Origin: Oceanobacillus jeddahensis
GTDB lineage: Bacteria > Bacillota > Bacilli > Bacillales > Amphibacillaceae
Assembly (NCBI RefSeq): GCF_000750635.1
Contig: NZ_CCDM010000006.1
Span: 329,302-393,301, forward strand
DNA: 64,000 nucleotides
Direction of reading: 5' to 3'
Part shown: positions 35,513 to 44,445 of the stretch, one piece after another
How positions within the stretch are numbered: position 1 is the stretch's first letter
Layout: each line of letters begins with the position of its first letter
Translations under genes and position numbers: made by a program
The notes under the pieces: model-generated
Told to the model about the DNA's origin: nothing
Databases searched by the model: none
Seen by the model: only the letters and a program-made list of their open reading frames with translations

Positions 35513-36241
35513 ATGGCTGACTATAAAATTACCAGTTATGGTGATGCTGCAATATGTATTACTTTTTCAGAGGTATTTACAGAAAAAGATTGGATGAAGG
35601 CACATACTTTAGCTGCAAAGCTGAGGGAAGAGAATTACGATTGGATGTTAAGTATTATCCCTACGTATACATCGGTTATTATTCATTACAGTATTATGGT
35701 AATGGATAAAGAAAGTGTAATAGAAATTATAAAAGACACCATTAATCAACCTGATTCGGAATTAGCAATTAGACAAAGAGATACACACTTTCTTCCTGTT
35801 GTTTATGGGGGAGAATTTGGTCCTGATTTACCGGTGATTGCAAAAAGATTAAAGCTGACGGAAGAAGAAATTATTCAGATGCATCTTCGTAGCACCAGTC
35901 AGCTCTTATCTTTTGCAAGCCCAGCAGGACAGCCTTTAATGGGGAAATCTGATATTCCGGATACAATTCCTCGTATGGAAACTCCTTATGTAAAAATTCC
36001 TAAAGGTACGATTGCCATAGTCGGCAGTCAAACAACAATATATACAAAAGAGACTCCAGGAGGCTGGCGCTTAATAGGACGTACACCTTTACAAGTTACT
36101 TATCCAGAAAAAATACCGCCATCCCCGTTTAAGATAGGAGATTTTATACGTTTTTTCAAAATAGATGAAAAAGAATGGGATTTTTATAAGAATAAAAATG
36201 TAGAAGATATGCCAGATTTATTGGAGGAAAAAAATGAATGA
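35513..36241 (+). CDS. PxpB/KipI-like protein (urea-carboxylase CT-type domain 1)
   Basis: A 242-residue protein of the KipI/carboxyltransferase domain C family (YGGEFGPDLPVIAKRLKLT, TPGGWRLIGRTPL). The normally conserved GFxPGFxYL segment is replaced by SFASPAGQPLMG. With the next gene it forms the KipI-KipA type heterodimer homologous to the carboxyltransferase part of urea carboxylase. The ATG at 35513 follows AGGTGGGTG. The 3' end overlaps the PxpC-like gene by 8 bp. Confidence 0.82.
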   Translation: MADYKITSYGDAAICITFSEVFTEKDWMKAHTLAAKLREENYDWMLSIIPTYTSVIIHYSIMVMDKESVIEIIKDTINQPDSELAIRQRDTHFLPVVYGGEFGPDLPVIAKRLKLTEEEIIQMHLRSTSQLLSFASPAGQPLMGKSDIPDTIPRMETPYVKIPKGTIAIVGSQTTIYTKETPGGWRLIGRTPLQVTYPEKIPPSPFKIGDFIRFFKIDEKEWDFYKNKNVEDMPDLLEEKNE

Positions 36242-37199
36242 TCGACTTTTCATCTTAGAATCAACGATTGCATCTATTCAAGACATTGGGAGGTATGGGT
36301 TCGAACACTATGGATTTAGTACCAATGGGGCACTTGATCAGTTTGCATATAAAATGAGTAATGCTTTACTTGGAAATTCGCTTGAAACACCAGCAATCGA
36401 AGTGACTGCATTTAATTTTTCTTTTAAAAGTAATGTGGACATTAGTATATGTGTTACCGGTGCACTGGCAGTTGTGGAAGTAGATGATGAAGCAAGGCCA
36501 CAGTGGGAAACTTTTATTTTGAAAAAAGGACAAAAATTACGTATTTCTAAAATACGTTCTGGGATGAGAGTTTATATCAATGTAGCTGGAGGGGTGAATG
36601 TCCCCTACATACATGGAAGTGCTTCTTATGATGGTATGGTAGATATCGGTACAAAATTAAGTAAAGGGGATACACTTGCATTAAATGAAGATCCCAAAGG
36701 CTATATAAGAAGTAGATTACAAATACCTGACGAAGAAATACCAAAATATAAATCTCCTTGGAAAATCAATGTTTGCCACGGACCAGATGTTGATATTTTC
36801 AAACATCATATAAAATTTTTTGAGGAGGTTAAATTTCGAGTTTCTTTAGAGAGCGATAATATTGGTATTCGGCTGGAAAAATGTAGATTAACTAAATTTT
36901 CTCTACAGCAGACTTTATCAAGAGGTATTATTCCAGGAGCCATCGAAATCACACCACATGGTCAGCCTATTATTCTGCATAGAGGCAGAGGAGGAACAAT
37001 AGGATATCCAGTAATAGCTTGTATTTCTTCAACAGACTTAGACTTGGCGGGACAAATGAGACCTCACGATATCGTTCAATTTAAATTTATCTCACCAAAT
37101 AAAGCAATAGAGATGTACAGAAGGAGAGAGACATATATTCATCAAATACGAGATAAGAGTCTGGAATTAAACGATATATCAACAAAAGGAGTGGTATAG
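36234..37199 (+). CDS. PxpC/KipA-like protein (urea-carboxylase CT-type domain 2)
   Basis: A 321-residue protein with SIQDIGRYGFEHYGFSTNGA, INVAGGVNVPYIHGSASYDG and RGGTIGYPVIACISSTDLDL, the pattern of KipA/biotin-dependent carboxyltransferase family proteins. The usual GG(F/L)xGRxLxxGD loop reads VDIGTKLSKGD, again divergent. It overlaps both neighbours closely: the TRAP binding-protein gene starts at the base after its stop. Confidence 0.83.
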   Translation: MNDRLFILESTIASIQDIGRYGFEHYGFSTNGALDQFAYKMSNALLGNSLETPAIEVTAFNFSFKSNVDISICVTGALAVVEVDDEARPQWETFILKKGQKLRISKIRSGMRVYINVAGGVNVPYIHGSASYDGMVDIGTKLSKGDTLALNEDPKGYIRSRLQIPDEEIPKYKSPWKINVCHGPDVDIFKHHIKFFEEVKFRVSLESDNIGIRLEKCRLTKFSLQQTLSRGIIPGAIEITPHGQPIILHRGRGGTIGYPVIACISSTDLDLAGQMRPHDIVQFKFISPNKAIEMYRRRETYIHQIRDKSLELNDISTKGVV

Positions 37200-38276
37200 G
37201 TGAGAAGATTATTGAGAAGTTTAGGTTTTTTAACAGTACTTGTTATATTTTCTTTGTTAGCAGCTTGTATTGAATTAACCGAGCCCACAATAGCGGATGA
37301 AAGCGGACCTTCCAATGAGAGTAATTCAGACAGTGAAGTAACACTTAGGCTAGGTCATGTATTTGCTGAAGACGATCCGATACATAAAAGTACAGTGATG
37401 ATAGCGGATCTTGCAAAGGAATATAGTGATGGTGAACTTCAAATAGATGTATATTCAAACAGTCAATTAGGTGGGGAAAGAGAGCTAGTTGAAGGAGTAC
37501 AAATGGGAATGGTTGATATTGGACTGGCGGCTAACGCTCCTGTAACCAACTTTATTCCATCCCTTGTATATTGGGATTTTCCATATCTTGTAGACAGTAT
37601 TGAACATATGGAAAGAATTGAGAATGATGAGTCGATTATGGGAGCTTTACAAACGGATTTCGAAAATAATAATCTTGTAAACTTGGGAATACAATATGGC
37701 GGGTTTCGGCAGATAACAAACTCTGTACGGCCTATTGAAACATTAGATGATTTCAGTGGTATTAATATTAGACTTTTAGAAAGTGAAGTAATGATTGAAA
37801 CCTTTGAAAATATACCAGGAACAAGAACATCCAATATGGCTTTTTCGGAGTTATATTCAGGTTTGCAACAAGGAGTAGTGAATGCACAGGAAAACCCTTT
37901 GAATTCTATTTATAGTATGAAGTTTTTTGAAGTCCAGGATTATTTATCACTAACCAACCATTTTTTTACTACAAGGTATTACTTGATGAATGCAGACAGG
38001 TTTGATTTGTTATCGGAAAAGCAGCAGGAAGCGTTAGTAAGAGCTACAGAAGAAGTAATGGAACTTCATAAAGAGGAGCTTTTCGCAGAAGAAGCTCAAC
38101 TTCTAGAGATTTTGGAAGAAGAGGGTATGGAAATTAATGAAGTATCCGATGAATTCGTGGATGAATTTAGAACACAAATGAAAGAAACAGTATATCCCCG
38201 TTTTTATGATGTAGTTGGAAATGGTGACGAAGAAGCAGGACAAAAGTTGATTGAGGAGATTGAAGCATTAAGATAA
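37200..38276 (+). CDS. dctP: TRAP transporter substrate-binding lipoprotein, DctP family
   Basis: A 358-residue protein with a lipoprotein signal (lipobox LLAAC, Cys ~24) and a DctP domain (LRLGHVFAEDDPIHKSTV, ELQIDVYSNSQLGGERELVE, NPLNSIYSMKFFEVQDYLSL). An Arg that binds a carboxylate is expected in the INIRLLES region. The ligand is probably an organic or amino acid processed by the surrounding enzymes. GGAGTGG lies before the GTG start. Confidence 0.92.
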   Translation: MRRLLRSLGFLTVLVIFSLLAACIELTEPTIADESGPSNESNSDSEVTLRLGHVFAEDDPIHKSTVMIADLAKEYSDGELQIDVYSNSQLGGERELVEGVQMGMVDIGLAANAPVTNFIPSLVYWDFPYLVDSIEHMERIENDESIMGALQTDFENNNLVNLGIQYGGFRQITNSVRPIETLDDFSGINIRLLESEVMIETFENIPGTRTSNMAFSELYSGLQQGVVNAQENPLNSIYSMKFFEVQDYLSLTNHFFTTRYYLMNADRFDLLSEKQQEALVRATEEVMELHKEELFAEEAQLLEILEEEGMEINEVSDEFVDEFRTQMKETVYPRFYDVVGNGDEEAGQKLIEEIEALR

Positions 38277-38378
38277 ATCCTATAAACCAATATATATCTT
38301 TAGGTTTTAACGCGAAGATATATGCAAGATTTTCAATATTTCGTAAATAAAATAAAGTCTAAGAAATAGGGTGAGGTT

Positions 38379-38852
38379 ATGGAACGGGTTGAAAGTATAT
38401 TCAAATATATTACAGTCTTTTTAATGGGAGTTATTATAGTAACAGTAACACTGCAAATCGTTGCACGAGAAATAATATATTTTCCCGTAAGCTGGACTCA
38501 GGAAGTAGCTAAATATTCATTTATATGGATGAGCTTAATTGGAGCGGCATTGGGAATTAGAAATCTTTCTCATGTAAGCATCGATGTGATTGTAAATAAG
38601 TTACCACCTAAGATAGAAAAGTTTATTCAATATTTTATAGAAGTAAGTATTATTTTATTAATGACTGTACTACTGGTTCAAAGTTTTAGATTTAGTTTAT
38701 CTGCTGCCGGGCAAACCTCTCCAATAATTGGGGTGCCAATGAGTGTTGTATATGTAGCTTTAATTGTATTCTCGATTCTATCGATACTCTTTGCCTTTGA
38801 AAAAATTGTGAAGCTGAATAAAGGAATAAGCATTGAAAAAGAAGATGAATAG
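38379..38852 (+). CDS. dctQ: TRAP transporter small permease, DctQ family
   Basis: A 157-residue protein with four helices. FPVSWTQEVAKYSFIWMSLIG and HVSIDVIVNKLP are typical of DctQ. It lies between dctP and dctM in the usual order and completes a sodium-driven high-affinity importer. Confidence 0.92.
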   Translation: MERVESIFKYITVFLMGVIIVTVTLQIVAREIIYFPVSWTQEVAKYSFIWMSLIGAALGIRNLSHVSIDVIVNKLPPKIEKFIQYFIEVSIILLMTVLLVQSFRFSLSAAGQTSPIIGVPMSVVYVALIVFSILSILFAFEKIVKLNKGISIEKEDE

Positions 38853-38886
38853 TTTTTTGAAGCTAATTTCAAGGAGGTAAAAGACA

Positions 38887-40161
38887 TTGATAGCTATACT
38901 TCTTATTACATTTCTTATCTTGATTTTATTGAATATTCCGATTGCTTTTGCGTTGGCTATAGCATGTTTGTTAGCACTACTTTCTGATCCTGTACTACCA
39001 TTAACACTTATTCCACAACGGGTTTTTAACGGATTAGATTCCTTTCCGTTGTTAGCTATCCCGTTCTTCATTTTAGCCGGTGCTATTATGGATAGGGGTG
39101 GTGTATCAGCAAAAATTATTAACTTAGCTAATGTATTAGTAGGTCATATCCGTGGGGGATTAGCAATGATTACAATTGTTGCTTCGATGATATTTTCTTC
39201 CATGACCGGATCATCAACAGCTGCTACTGCAGCAATCGGAAAAATTGTCGTACCTTCAATGAATGAAAAAGGTTATTCTAAAGGATTTTCTGCAGCATTA
39301 GTAGCTGCTTCCGGATCACTGGGCTCTGTTATACCACCGAGTATTACTTTGATTATTTTTGGAGTTGTTGGTGGAGCTTCAATTGGGAAGTTACTAATCG
39401 GTGGTATTTTACCTGGTGTTATTTTAGGGCTTATGCTGATGCTGGTTAGTTATATTATCGCTTTGATTATGAAATATCCCTCTGAACAAAAACATTCTAT
39501 AAAGGATCTTGGCCGGTCTTTCGTTGATGCGATTTTAGCATTATTTATGCCAATACTGATGTTGGGTGGTATTTTATTAGGGGTATTTACAGCAACAGAA
39601 TCTGCAGTAGTAGCCATTCTATATGGACTGATTTTAGGTATGTTTGTCTATAAGAAGATACACATAAGGGATTTACCCAAAATTTTTTATGAAACGATAT
39701 TAATTTCTTCAATGGTTGTCATGATTATTGGAATTGCAGATTTATTTGGCTGGCTGGTTACTTCTCAACAGCTGCCTCAATTAATAGCTGGTTTAATCAC
39801 CTCTATTACGACAAATCCATACCTAATTCTGTTCTTCATTTTATTATTATTGCTATTTGTCGGTTTATTCATGGAAGCAAGTGCAGCAATTATTATTTTG
39901 ACTCCTGTGCTGTTGCCGATCACGAACTCCATGGGGGTGGATCCAATTCACTTAGGGGTTGTAATGATCTCTGCGTTAGCAATTGGTGTTGTTACACCAC
40001 CAATGGGAGTTAATCTTTTTGTTGCAAGTGCCATAACAAATTTAAATGTCAGTGTCGTGATAAAACATATTTGGCCATTTGTATTAGCTATGTTTATCGG
40101 GTTGATCATCATTGCGTACTTCCCATTTACGGCTACCTGGCTGCCAACATTCCTTGATTAA
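38887..40161 (+). CDS. dctM: TRAP transporter large permease, DctM family
   Basis: A 424-residue protein with about twelve helices, containing LLAIPFFILAGAIMDRGGV, FSSMTGSSTAATAAIG and SVIPPSITLIIFG, all DctM hallmarks. The start is a TTG at 38887 with AGGAGG 11 nt upstream. It carries the substrate across the membrane together with DctQ. Confidence 0.93.
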   Translation: MIAILLITFLILILLNIPIAFALAIACLLALLSDPVLPLTLIPQRVFNGLDSFPLLAIPFFILAGAIMDRGGVSAKIINLANVLVGHIRGGLAMITIVASMIFSSMTGSSTAATAAIGKIVVPSMNEKGYSKGFSAALVAASGSLGSVIPPSITLIIFGVVGGASIGKLLIGGILPGVILGLMLMLVSYIIALIMKYPSEQKHSIKDLGRSFVDAILALFMPILMLGGILLGVFTATESAVVAILYGLILGMFVYKKIHIRDLPKIFYETILISSMVVMIIGIADLFGWLVTSQQLPQLIAGLITSITTNPYLILFFILLLLLFVGLFMEASAAIIILTPVLLPITNSMGVDPIHLGVVMISALAIGVVTPPMGVNLFVASAITNLNVSVVIKHIWPFVLAMFIGLIIIAYFPFTATWLPTFLD

Positions 40162-40178
40162 CGGATGATCATTATCTT

Positions 40179-40222
40179 AACAGCACATGAAGTATTGTAA
40201 TAAATATCAGTGTGCTGTTTTG
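40179..40222 (+). terminator. Weak terminator/attenuator after dctM
   Basis: Stem AACAGCACA/TGTGCTGTT with a large loop and a short T run. It may reduce transcription into the aminotransferase gene rather than stop it. Confidence 0.5.
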
Positions 40223-40302
40223 AAAAATATCTCGCAGTGTAAAAAAACAAACAATGTGAGAAGCAGCTGATTTCAAAATTTATAAATAAAGAAGGTGTTT
40301 GT

Positions 40303-41517
40303 ATGGATTCTATAGAAAAGAAATTTTTAAAGCTTGGAGCTGAAAATGCTCCGGGGCAAGAAGGAAGACAAAATAATGATGAAATAAAATTGTCAGGGAA
40401 TAAGATACCAGGTAAAAAAGTTGATTTTTCACATGGTGACGTTGATGCATTTGAACCTATTCCAGGCTCATTAGATCATTTTATAGAAGGTGTTCAAATT
40501 GGAGGCAAGCAAGCTTATACGGAGTACCGAGGCAGCGAAGAAATTCGTGAGATGACAGCAGAAAAACTTGCTGATTTTACAAGTTCAAAAATTAATCCCG
40601 AAAAGAATCTTATTATTACACCAGGTACACAAGGTGCACTCTTTTTAGCAATGGGCTCTACGATTAGCCGCAACGACAAAGTTGCTATTGTAGTTCCTGA
40701 TTATTTTGCAAATAGAAAATTAGTAGAGTTCTTTGAAGGTGAAGTTGTTTATATATCAATGAACTATTTACACTCGACTTCATGTGCCGGTTTAGACTTG
40801 GAGCAGTTAGAAGAAGCCTTTAAAGCGGGTGTTAAGCTTTTTTTATTCTCAAACCCAAATAATCCGGCCGGGGTCATTTATTCACCTGATGAGATTAGAA
40901 AAATTGCTGAACTGGCACAGTCATATGGCGTACAAGTTGTTGTGGATCAGCTATATTCGCGCCAGGTTTTTGATGGGATAAATTATACTCATTTAGCAGC
41001 ACAGAATATATTAGATTCTGAAAATTTAGTTACTATCATGGGCCCATCAAAAACAGAATCTTTAAGTGGATACAGGCTTGGTGTAGCATTTGGTTCATCA
41101 AAAATTATTAATCGAATGGAAAAGCTACAGGCAATTGTATCGTTAAGAGCTGGAGGCTATAATCAGGCAGTATTGAAATCTTGGTTTCATGAGCCAGAGG
41201 GCTGGATGGCTCAAAGAATAGCACAGCATCAAGCTATTCGCGATGATTTGGTTGCAAAGCTACGATCCATTAAAGGAGTTAAGGTAAGGAGCACAGAGGC
41301 AGGTAGCTATTTGTTTCCTAGGGTTCCAGAATTGACAGTGAGTATGGAGGAATTTATTAAAATTCTCCGTATTCAAGCCAATGTTATTGTAACTCCAGGA
41401 ACAGAGTTTGGTCCTGAATTTACTAGCAGCTTCCGTATGAATTTTTCACAGGATCATTCTGCCGCAGTTGAAGCAATAGATCGTATTAAAAAAGTTGTAG
41501 AGGAGTATCGAAAATGA
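40303..41517 (+). CDS. Class I/II PLP-dependent aminotransferase
   Basis: A 404-residue protein. SNPNNPAGVIYSPDEI, VVDQLYSRQVFDG and the PLP lysine in IMGPSKTESLSGYRLG place it in fold-type I, near aspartate/aromatic aminotransferases; Arg in SSFRMNFSQ would bind the substrate carboxylate. The substrate is unknown. It overlaps the RidA gene by 4 bp, and RidA removes reactive enamines made by PLP enzymes. Confidence 0.88.
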   Translation: MDSIEKKFLKLGAENAPGQEGRQNNDEIKLSGNKIPGKKVDFSHGDVDAFEPIPGSLDHFIEGVQIGGKQAYTEYRGSEEIREMTAEKLADFTSSKINPEKNLIITPGTQGALFLAMGSTISRNDKVAIVVPDYFANRKLVEFFEGEVVYISMNYLHSTSCAGLDLEQLEEAFKAGVKLFLFSNPNNPAGVIYSPDEIRKIAELAQSYGVQVVVDQLYSRQVFDGINYTHLAAQNILDSENLVTIMGPSKTESLSGYRLGVAFGSSKIINRMEKLQAIVSLRAGGYNQAVLKSWFHEPEGWMAQRIAQHQAIRDDLVAKLRSIKGVKVRSTEAGSYLFPRVPELTVSMEEFIKILRIQANVIVTPGTEFGPEFTSSFRMNFSQDHSAAVEAIDRIKKVVEEYRK

Positions 41518-41954
41518 GTCTTTCTAAATCAGATGATAATCCTATTCCGCAAGGGAAGTACGTACCTTCTTCGCGTTTTGGAGATTTAATCTTCACATCT
41601 GGCATGACTCCAAGACGTAGAGGGATTCTGATTCAACAGGGAAAAGTAAGTGAGGAAGAGCCTTTAGAAAGTTATAAAGAAGCAGTTGAGCAAGCAGCAT
41701 CCAATGCACTGAGTGCTGCGAATAGCATGCTTGATAAACAGGAAAAGTTAGAAAAAATTATATCGTTAAATGTCTATATTTATGCAGAAGAAAATTTCCA
41801 AGCACATTCCAGTTTGGCTGATTTTGCTTCAGAATATTTTTATCATAAGCTGGGACAGCATGGAATTGGAAGTAGAGCAGCTATCGGGGTTTCATCTTTG
41901 CCAGATAGTGCCCCATTTGAAATTCAGCTAATTGCTGCTTGTGCTAAATACTAA
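41514..41954 (+). CDS. RidA family enamine/imine deaminase
   Basis: A 146-residue protein with the YjgF/UK114 fold (LIFTSGMTPR, EAVEQAASNALSAANSML). The expected active-site Arg is in IGSRAAIGVSSLP, with an acidic residue near PFEIQLIA. It hydrolyses 2-aminoacrylate-type intermediates, which fits its coupling to the aminotransferase gene. Confidence 0.88.
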   Translation: MSLSKSDDNPIPQGKYVPSSRFGDLIFTSGMTPRRRGILIQQGKVSEEEPLESYKEAVEQAASNALSAANSMLDKQEKLEKIISLNVYIYAEENFQAHSSLADFASEYFYHKLGQHGIGSRAAIGVSSLPDSAPFEIQLIAACAKY

Positions 41955-42013
41955 CTAACGATGAACTATAACCATAAATAAGAACGTAGGATAGATGATA
42001 ACGATTAATGTTG

Positions 42014-42246
42014 TTTATCACGGAGAACCGCCCGTAAAACTCCCTCCACAAAATAAAGAGTAAGAATGAATTTATTTAGGCGTGAGATAACGGGCGCTAA
42101 CTCCTTGAATCACTAAGGCTAATTCAGTGGGAGAATGAAGGAAGCAGACTAAGTTCGCGACGTCCTGGGACTGGGACTGCGATTACTCGTCCCATCGTAA
42201 AGAGTTGTGCGTCGAAAAACTCCCACTGAATGAAGTTTCGTTTTAT
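42014..42246 (-). repeat. Two-hairpin repeat, copy C (full length, inverted)
   Basis: It runs from TTTATCACGGAGAACCGCCC to TGAAGTTTCGTTTTAT, the reverse of copy A with a few substitutions. It fills the ~310-bp gap between ridA and the accB-like gene, inside an otherwise collinear operon. Confidence 0.9.
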
Positions 42247-42264
42247 AAGGGAAGGAAGTAGCGA

Positions 42265-42756
42265 ATGTTAAAAGTAGAAGAGATAAATTCACTGATAAAA
42301 TTAATAGATCAAACTTCTATCAGTGAGTTTACTTATGAAGCAAATGGAACCGTCCTATCAATGAAAAAAAATAATGAAATGATCTCCGCTGACCAACAGG
42401 GAACAGGGGGAATAATTTCTGAGCAGCTATCTGAAAAAGAAATAATAGAAAAAAATACTTCAGCTATTTCTGAGAAAATAAGTGCAGTAACAGAAACTGA
42501 AGAAACAATAGATGATAATTATGAAATTGTTTCTCCGATTGTAGGAACACTTTATATGTCTCCATCACCAGATAGTGAGCCTTATGTTTCAGAAGGAGCC
42601 ATGGTAAAAAAAGATACGGTTGTTTGTATTGTAGAGGCAATGAAGTTATTTAATGAGGTGGAAGCAGAGATAGCCGGTGAAATAGTAGAAATTTTAGCCG
42701 AAGATGGCGAAATGGTTGAGTATGGTCAGCCATTATTTAGAGTAAGGGAAAAATAA
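42265..42756 (+). CDS. Biotin carboxyl carrier protein (AccB-like)
   Basis: A 163-residue protein. An N-terminal AccB region (MLKVEEINSLIKLIDQTSIS), a Glu/Ser-rich linker and a C-terminal biotinyl domain with EAMKLFNEVEAE, where Lys127 carries biotin. It directly precedes the biotin carboxylase gene. A housekeeping acetyl-CoA carboxylase is possible, but no accA or accD is nearby, and the position after pxp/TRAP genes suggests a dedicated carboxylase. Confidence 0.9.
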   Translation: MLKVEEINSLIKLIDQTSISEFTYEANGTVLSMKKNNEMISADQQGTGGIISEQLSEKEIIEKNTSAISEKISAVTETEETIDDNYEIVSPIVGTLYMSPSPDSEPYVSEGAMVKKDTVVCIVEAMKLFNEVEAEIAGEIVEILAEDGEMVEYGQPLFRVREK

Positions 42757-42771
42757 GGACGTGGAATATAA

Positions 42772-44139
42772 ATGATAAAAAAAATATTAATTGCTAACAG
42801 AGGAGAAATTGCTGTTCGAATTATACGTGCATGTAAGGAGTTGGGGATTGATACGGTTGCTGTTTATTCAGAAGCTGACAAGGAAGCGTTACATGTTCAG
42901 CTGGCGGATGAAGCATACTGTATTGGCCCGGCATTGAGTAAAGATAGTTATCTTAATTTCACAAATATCATAAGTGTTGCAGCTCTTTCCAAGGTACAGG
43001 CAATTCACCCGGGCTATGGTTTCTTAGCAGAGAATGCTGATTTTGCGGAAATATGTGAGGAATGTCATATTACATTTATTGGCCCGCCTAAAGAAGCTAT
43101 TCAAAAAATGGGGATAAAAGATGTTGCCAGAGAGACAATGAAAGAAGCTGGTGTTCCGATAGTACCTGGGTCCGACGGAATTATAGAAAGAGAAGACGAA
43201 GCAAAAGACATCGCTGAACGTATTGGTTATCCAGTTATTATAAAGGCAACTGCCGGTGGAGGCGGGAAAGGTATCCGAGTTGCTAGGACGGAAGAAGAAC
43301 TGATAAAGGGGATCCGTGTTACACAAAAAGAGGCAGAAACAGCATTTGGAAATCCTGGTGTGTATCTTGAAAAATACATTGAGGATTTTAGGCACATCGA
43401 AATTCAAGTTTTAGCTGATAACCATGGGAACGTTGTCCATTTAGGTGAAAGGGACTGTACCATACAAAGAAGGCTGCAAAAGTTAATTGAAGAGTCACCT
43501 TCTCCAGCAATAACTCCAGAGGTACGTAAGGAGATGGGGGAAGCATCAGTCCAGGCAGCAAAAGCTGTAGATTATACAAGCGCCGGAACGATCGAATTTA
43601 TTTTTGATCGAAATAGCAAGGCTTTTTATTTTATGGAAATGAATACAAGGATTCAAGTAGAGCATCCAGTTACTGAAATGGTAACCGGTGTAGATTTAAT
43701 TAAAAAGCAAATTAAAATTGCAAATAATGAAGTAATGTCATTCAAACAGGAAGATATCAAGTTTGAGGGATGGGCAATCGAATGTCGAATTAATGCAGAA
43801 AATCCTTTTAATAATTTTATGCCATCAGCGGGTGAAATAGAAATGTACCTGGCTCCGGGCGGGCTAGGTGTAAGAGTCGATTCTGCTGCATATCCTGGTT
43901 ATCGGATACCTCCCTATTATGATTCTATGATTGCCAAATTAATTACATATGGTAGCAGCCGTAAAGAAGCCGTTTATCGTATGAAGCGGGCGCTGGATGA
44001 ATTTATAATAGAAGGAATCCATAATACAATTTCATTTCATCATTCCATTATGGAGCATGAGGTTTTTATGGAGGGGGATTTTAATACGAGTTTTTTGGAG
44101 GAGCATCCGATTTTGGAAAAAGAGATGGTGAAAGGATGA
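42772..44139 (+). CDS. Biotin carboxylase (AccC-like)
   Basis: A 455-residue ATP-grasp enzyme of full AccC length. IANRGEIAVRIIRACKELGI, the ATP-binding glycine loop KATAGGGGKGIRVA, ERDCTIQRRLQKLIEESPSP and the catalytic MEMNTRIQVEHPVTEM are all present. It carboxylates the biotin of the adjacent carrier protein. No AccA/AccD-type carboxyltransferase is encoded in the cluster; the PxpB/C-like pair upstream is the nearest carboxyltransferase homologue. Confidence 0.93.
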   Translation: MIKKILIANRGEIAVRIIRACKELGIDTVAVYSEADKEALHVQLADEAYCIGPALSKDSYLNFTNIISVAALSKVQAIHPGYGFLAENADFAEICEECHITFIGPPKEAIQKMGIKDVARETMKEAGVPIVPGSDGIIEREDEAKDIAERIGYPVIIKATAGGGGKGIRVARTEEELIKGIRVTQKEAETAFGNPGVYLEKYIEDFRHIEIQVLADNHGNVVHLGERDCTIQRRLQKLIEESPSPAITPEVRKEMGEASVQAAKAVDYTSAGTIEFIFDRNSKAFYFMEMNTRIQVEHPVTEMVTGVDLIKKQIKIANNEVMSFKQEDIKFEGWAIECRINAENPFNNFMPSAGEIEMYLAPGGLGVRVDSAAYPGYRIPPYYDSMIAKLITYGSSRKEAVYRMKRALDEFIIEGIHNTISFHHSIMEHEVFMEGDFNTSFLEEHPILEKEMVKG

Positions 44140-44221
44140 ATTAGCTGAATTCAGGAAAAATTGATAAGAAGATTAATGAACAGTTAATTGACAAGTCGAA
44201 AAAATAATAATTTATTGAGCT

Positions 44222-44272
44222 AAGTAAGCATGAAATTATCATAGTAGTTGATTATTTCATGCTTACTTTTTA
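44222..44272 (+). terminator. Strong terminator after the biotin carboxylase gene
   Basis: Perfect arms AAGTAAGCATGAAAT and ATTTCATGCTTACTT followed by a T run. It ends the catabolic operon. The rest of the gap up to 44445 shows nothing I recognise. Confidence 0.9.
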
Positions 44273-44445
44273 AATTTTATATTTATTCATTGGAGTAAAA
44301 GCCAATCAATAAAAACTCAATATGTTTGATATCAAAGCATTTAGTGGACTTCGAATAAATTGACTTTTAGTCTGGAAAACCTGGTGTTGAAACTTTTTGA
44401 TAAAATATAAAAGTTTCCTTGTAAGTCAGTTTGAAATCAAAGTTT

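Noticed and set aside
42265..44139. accB-accC as the standard acetyl-CoA carboxylase operon
   Set aside because: Not fully excluded, but position after pxp/TRAP/RidA genes, the cre-like site and absence of accA/accD make a dedicated role more likely.
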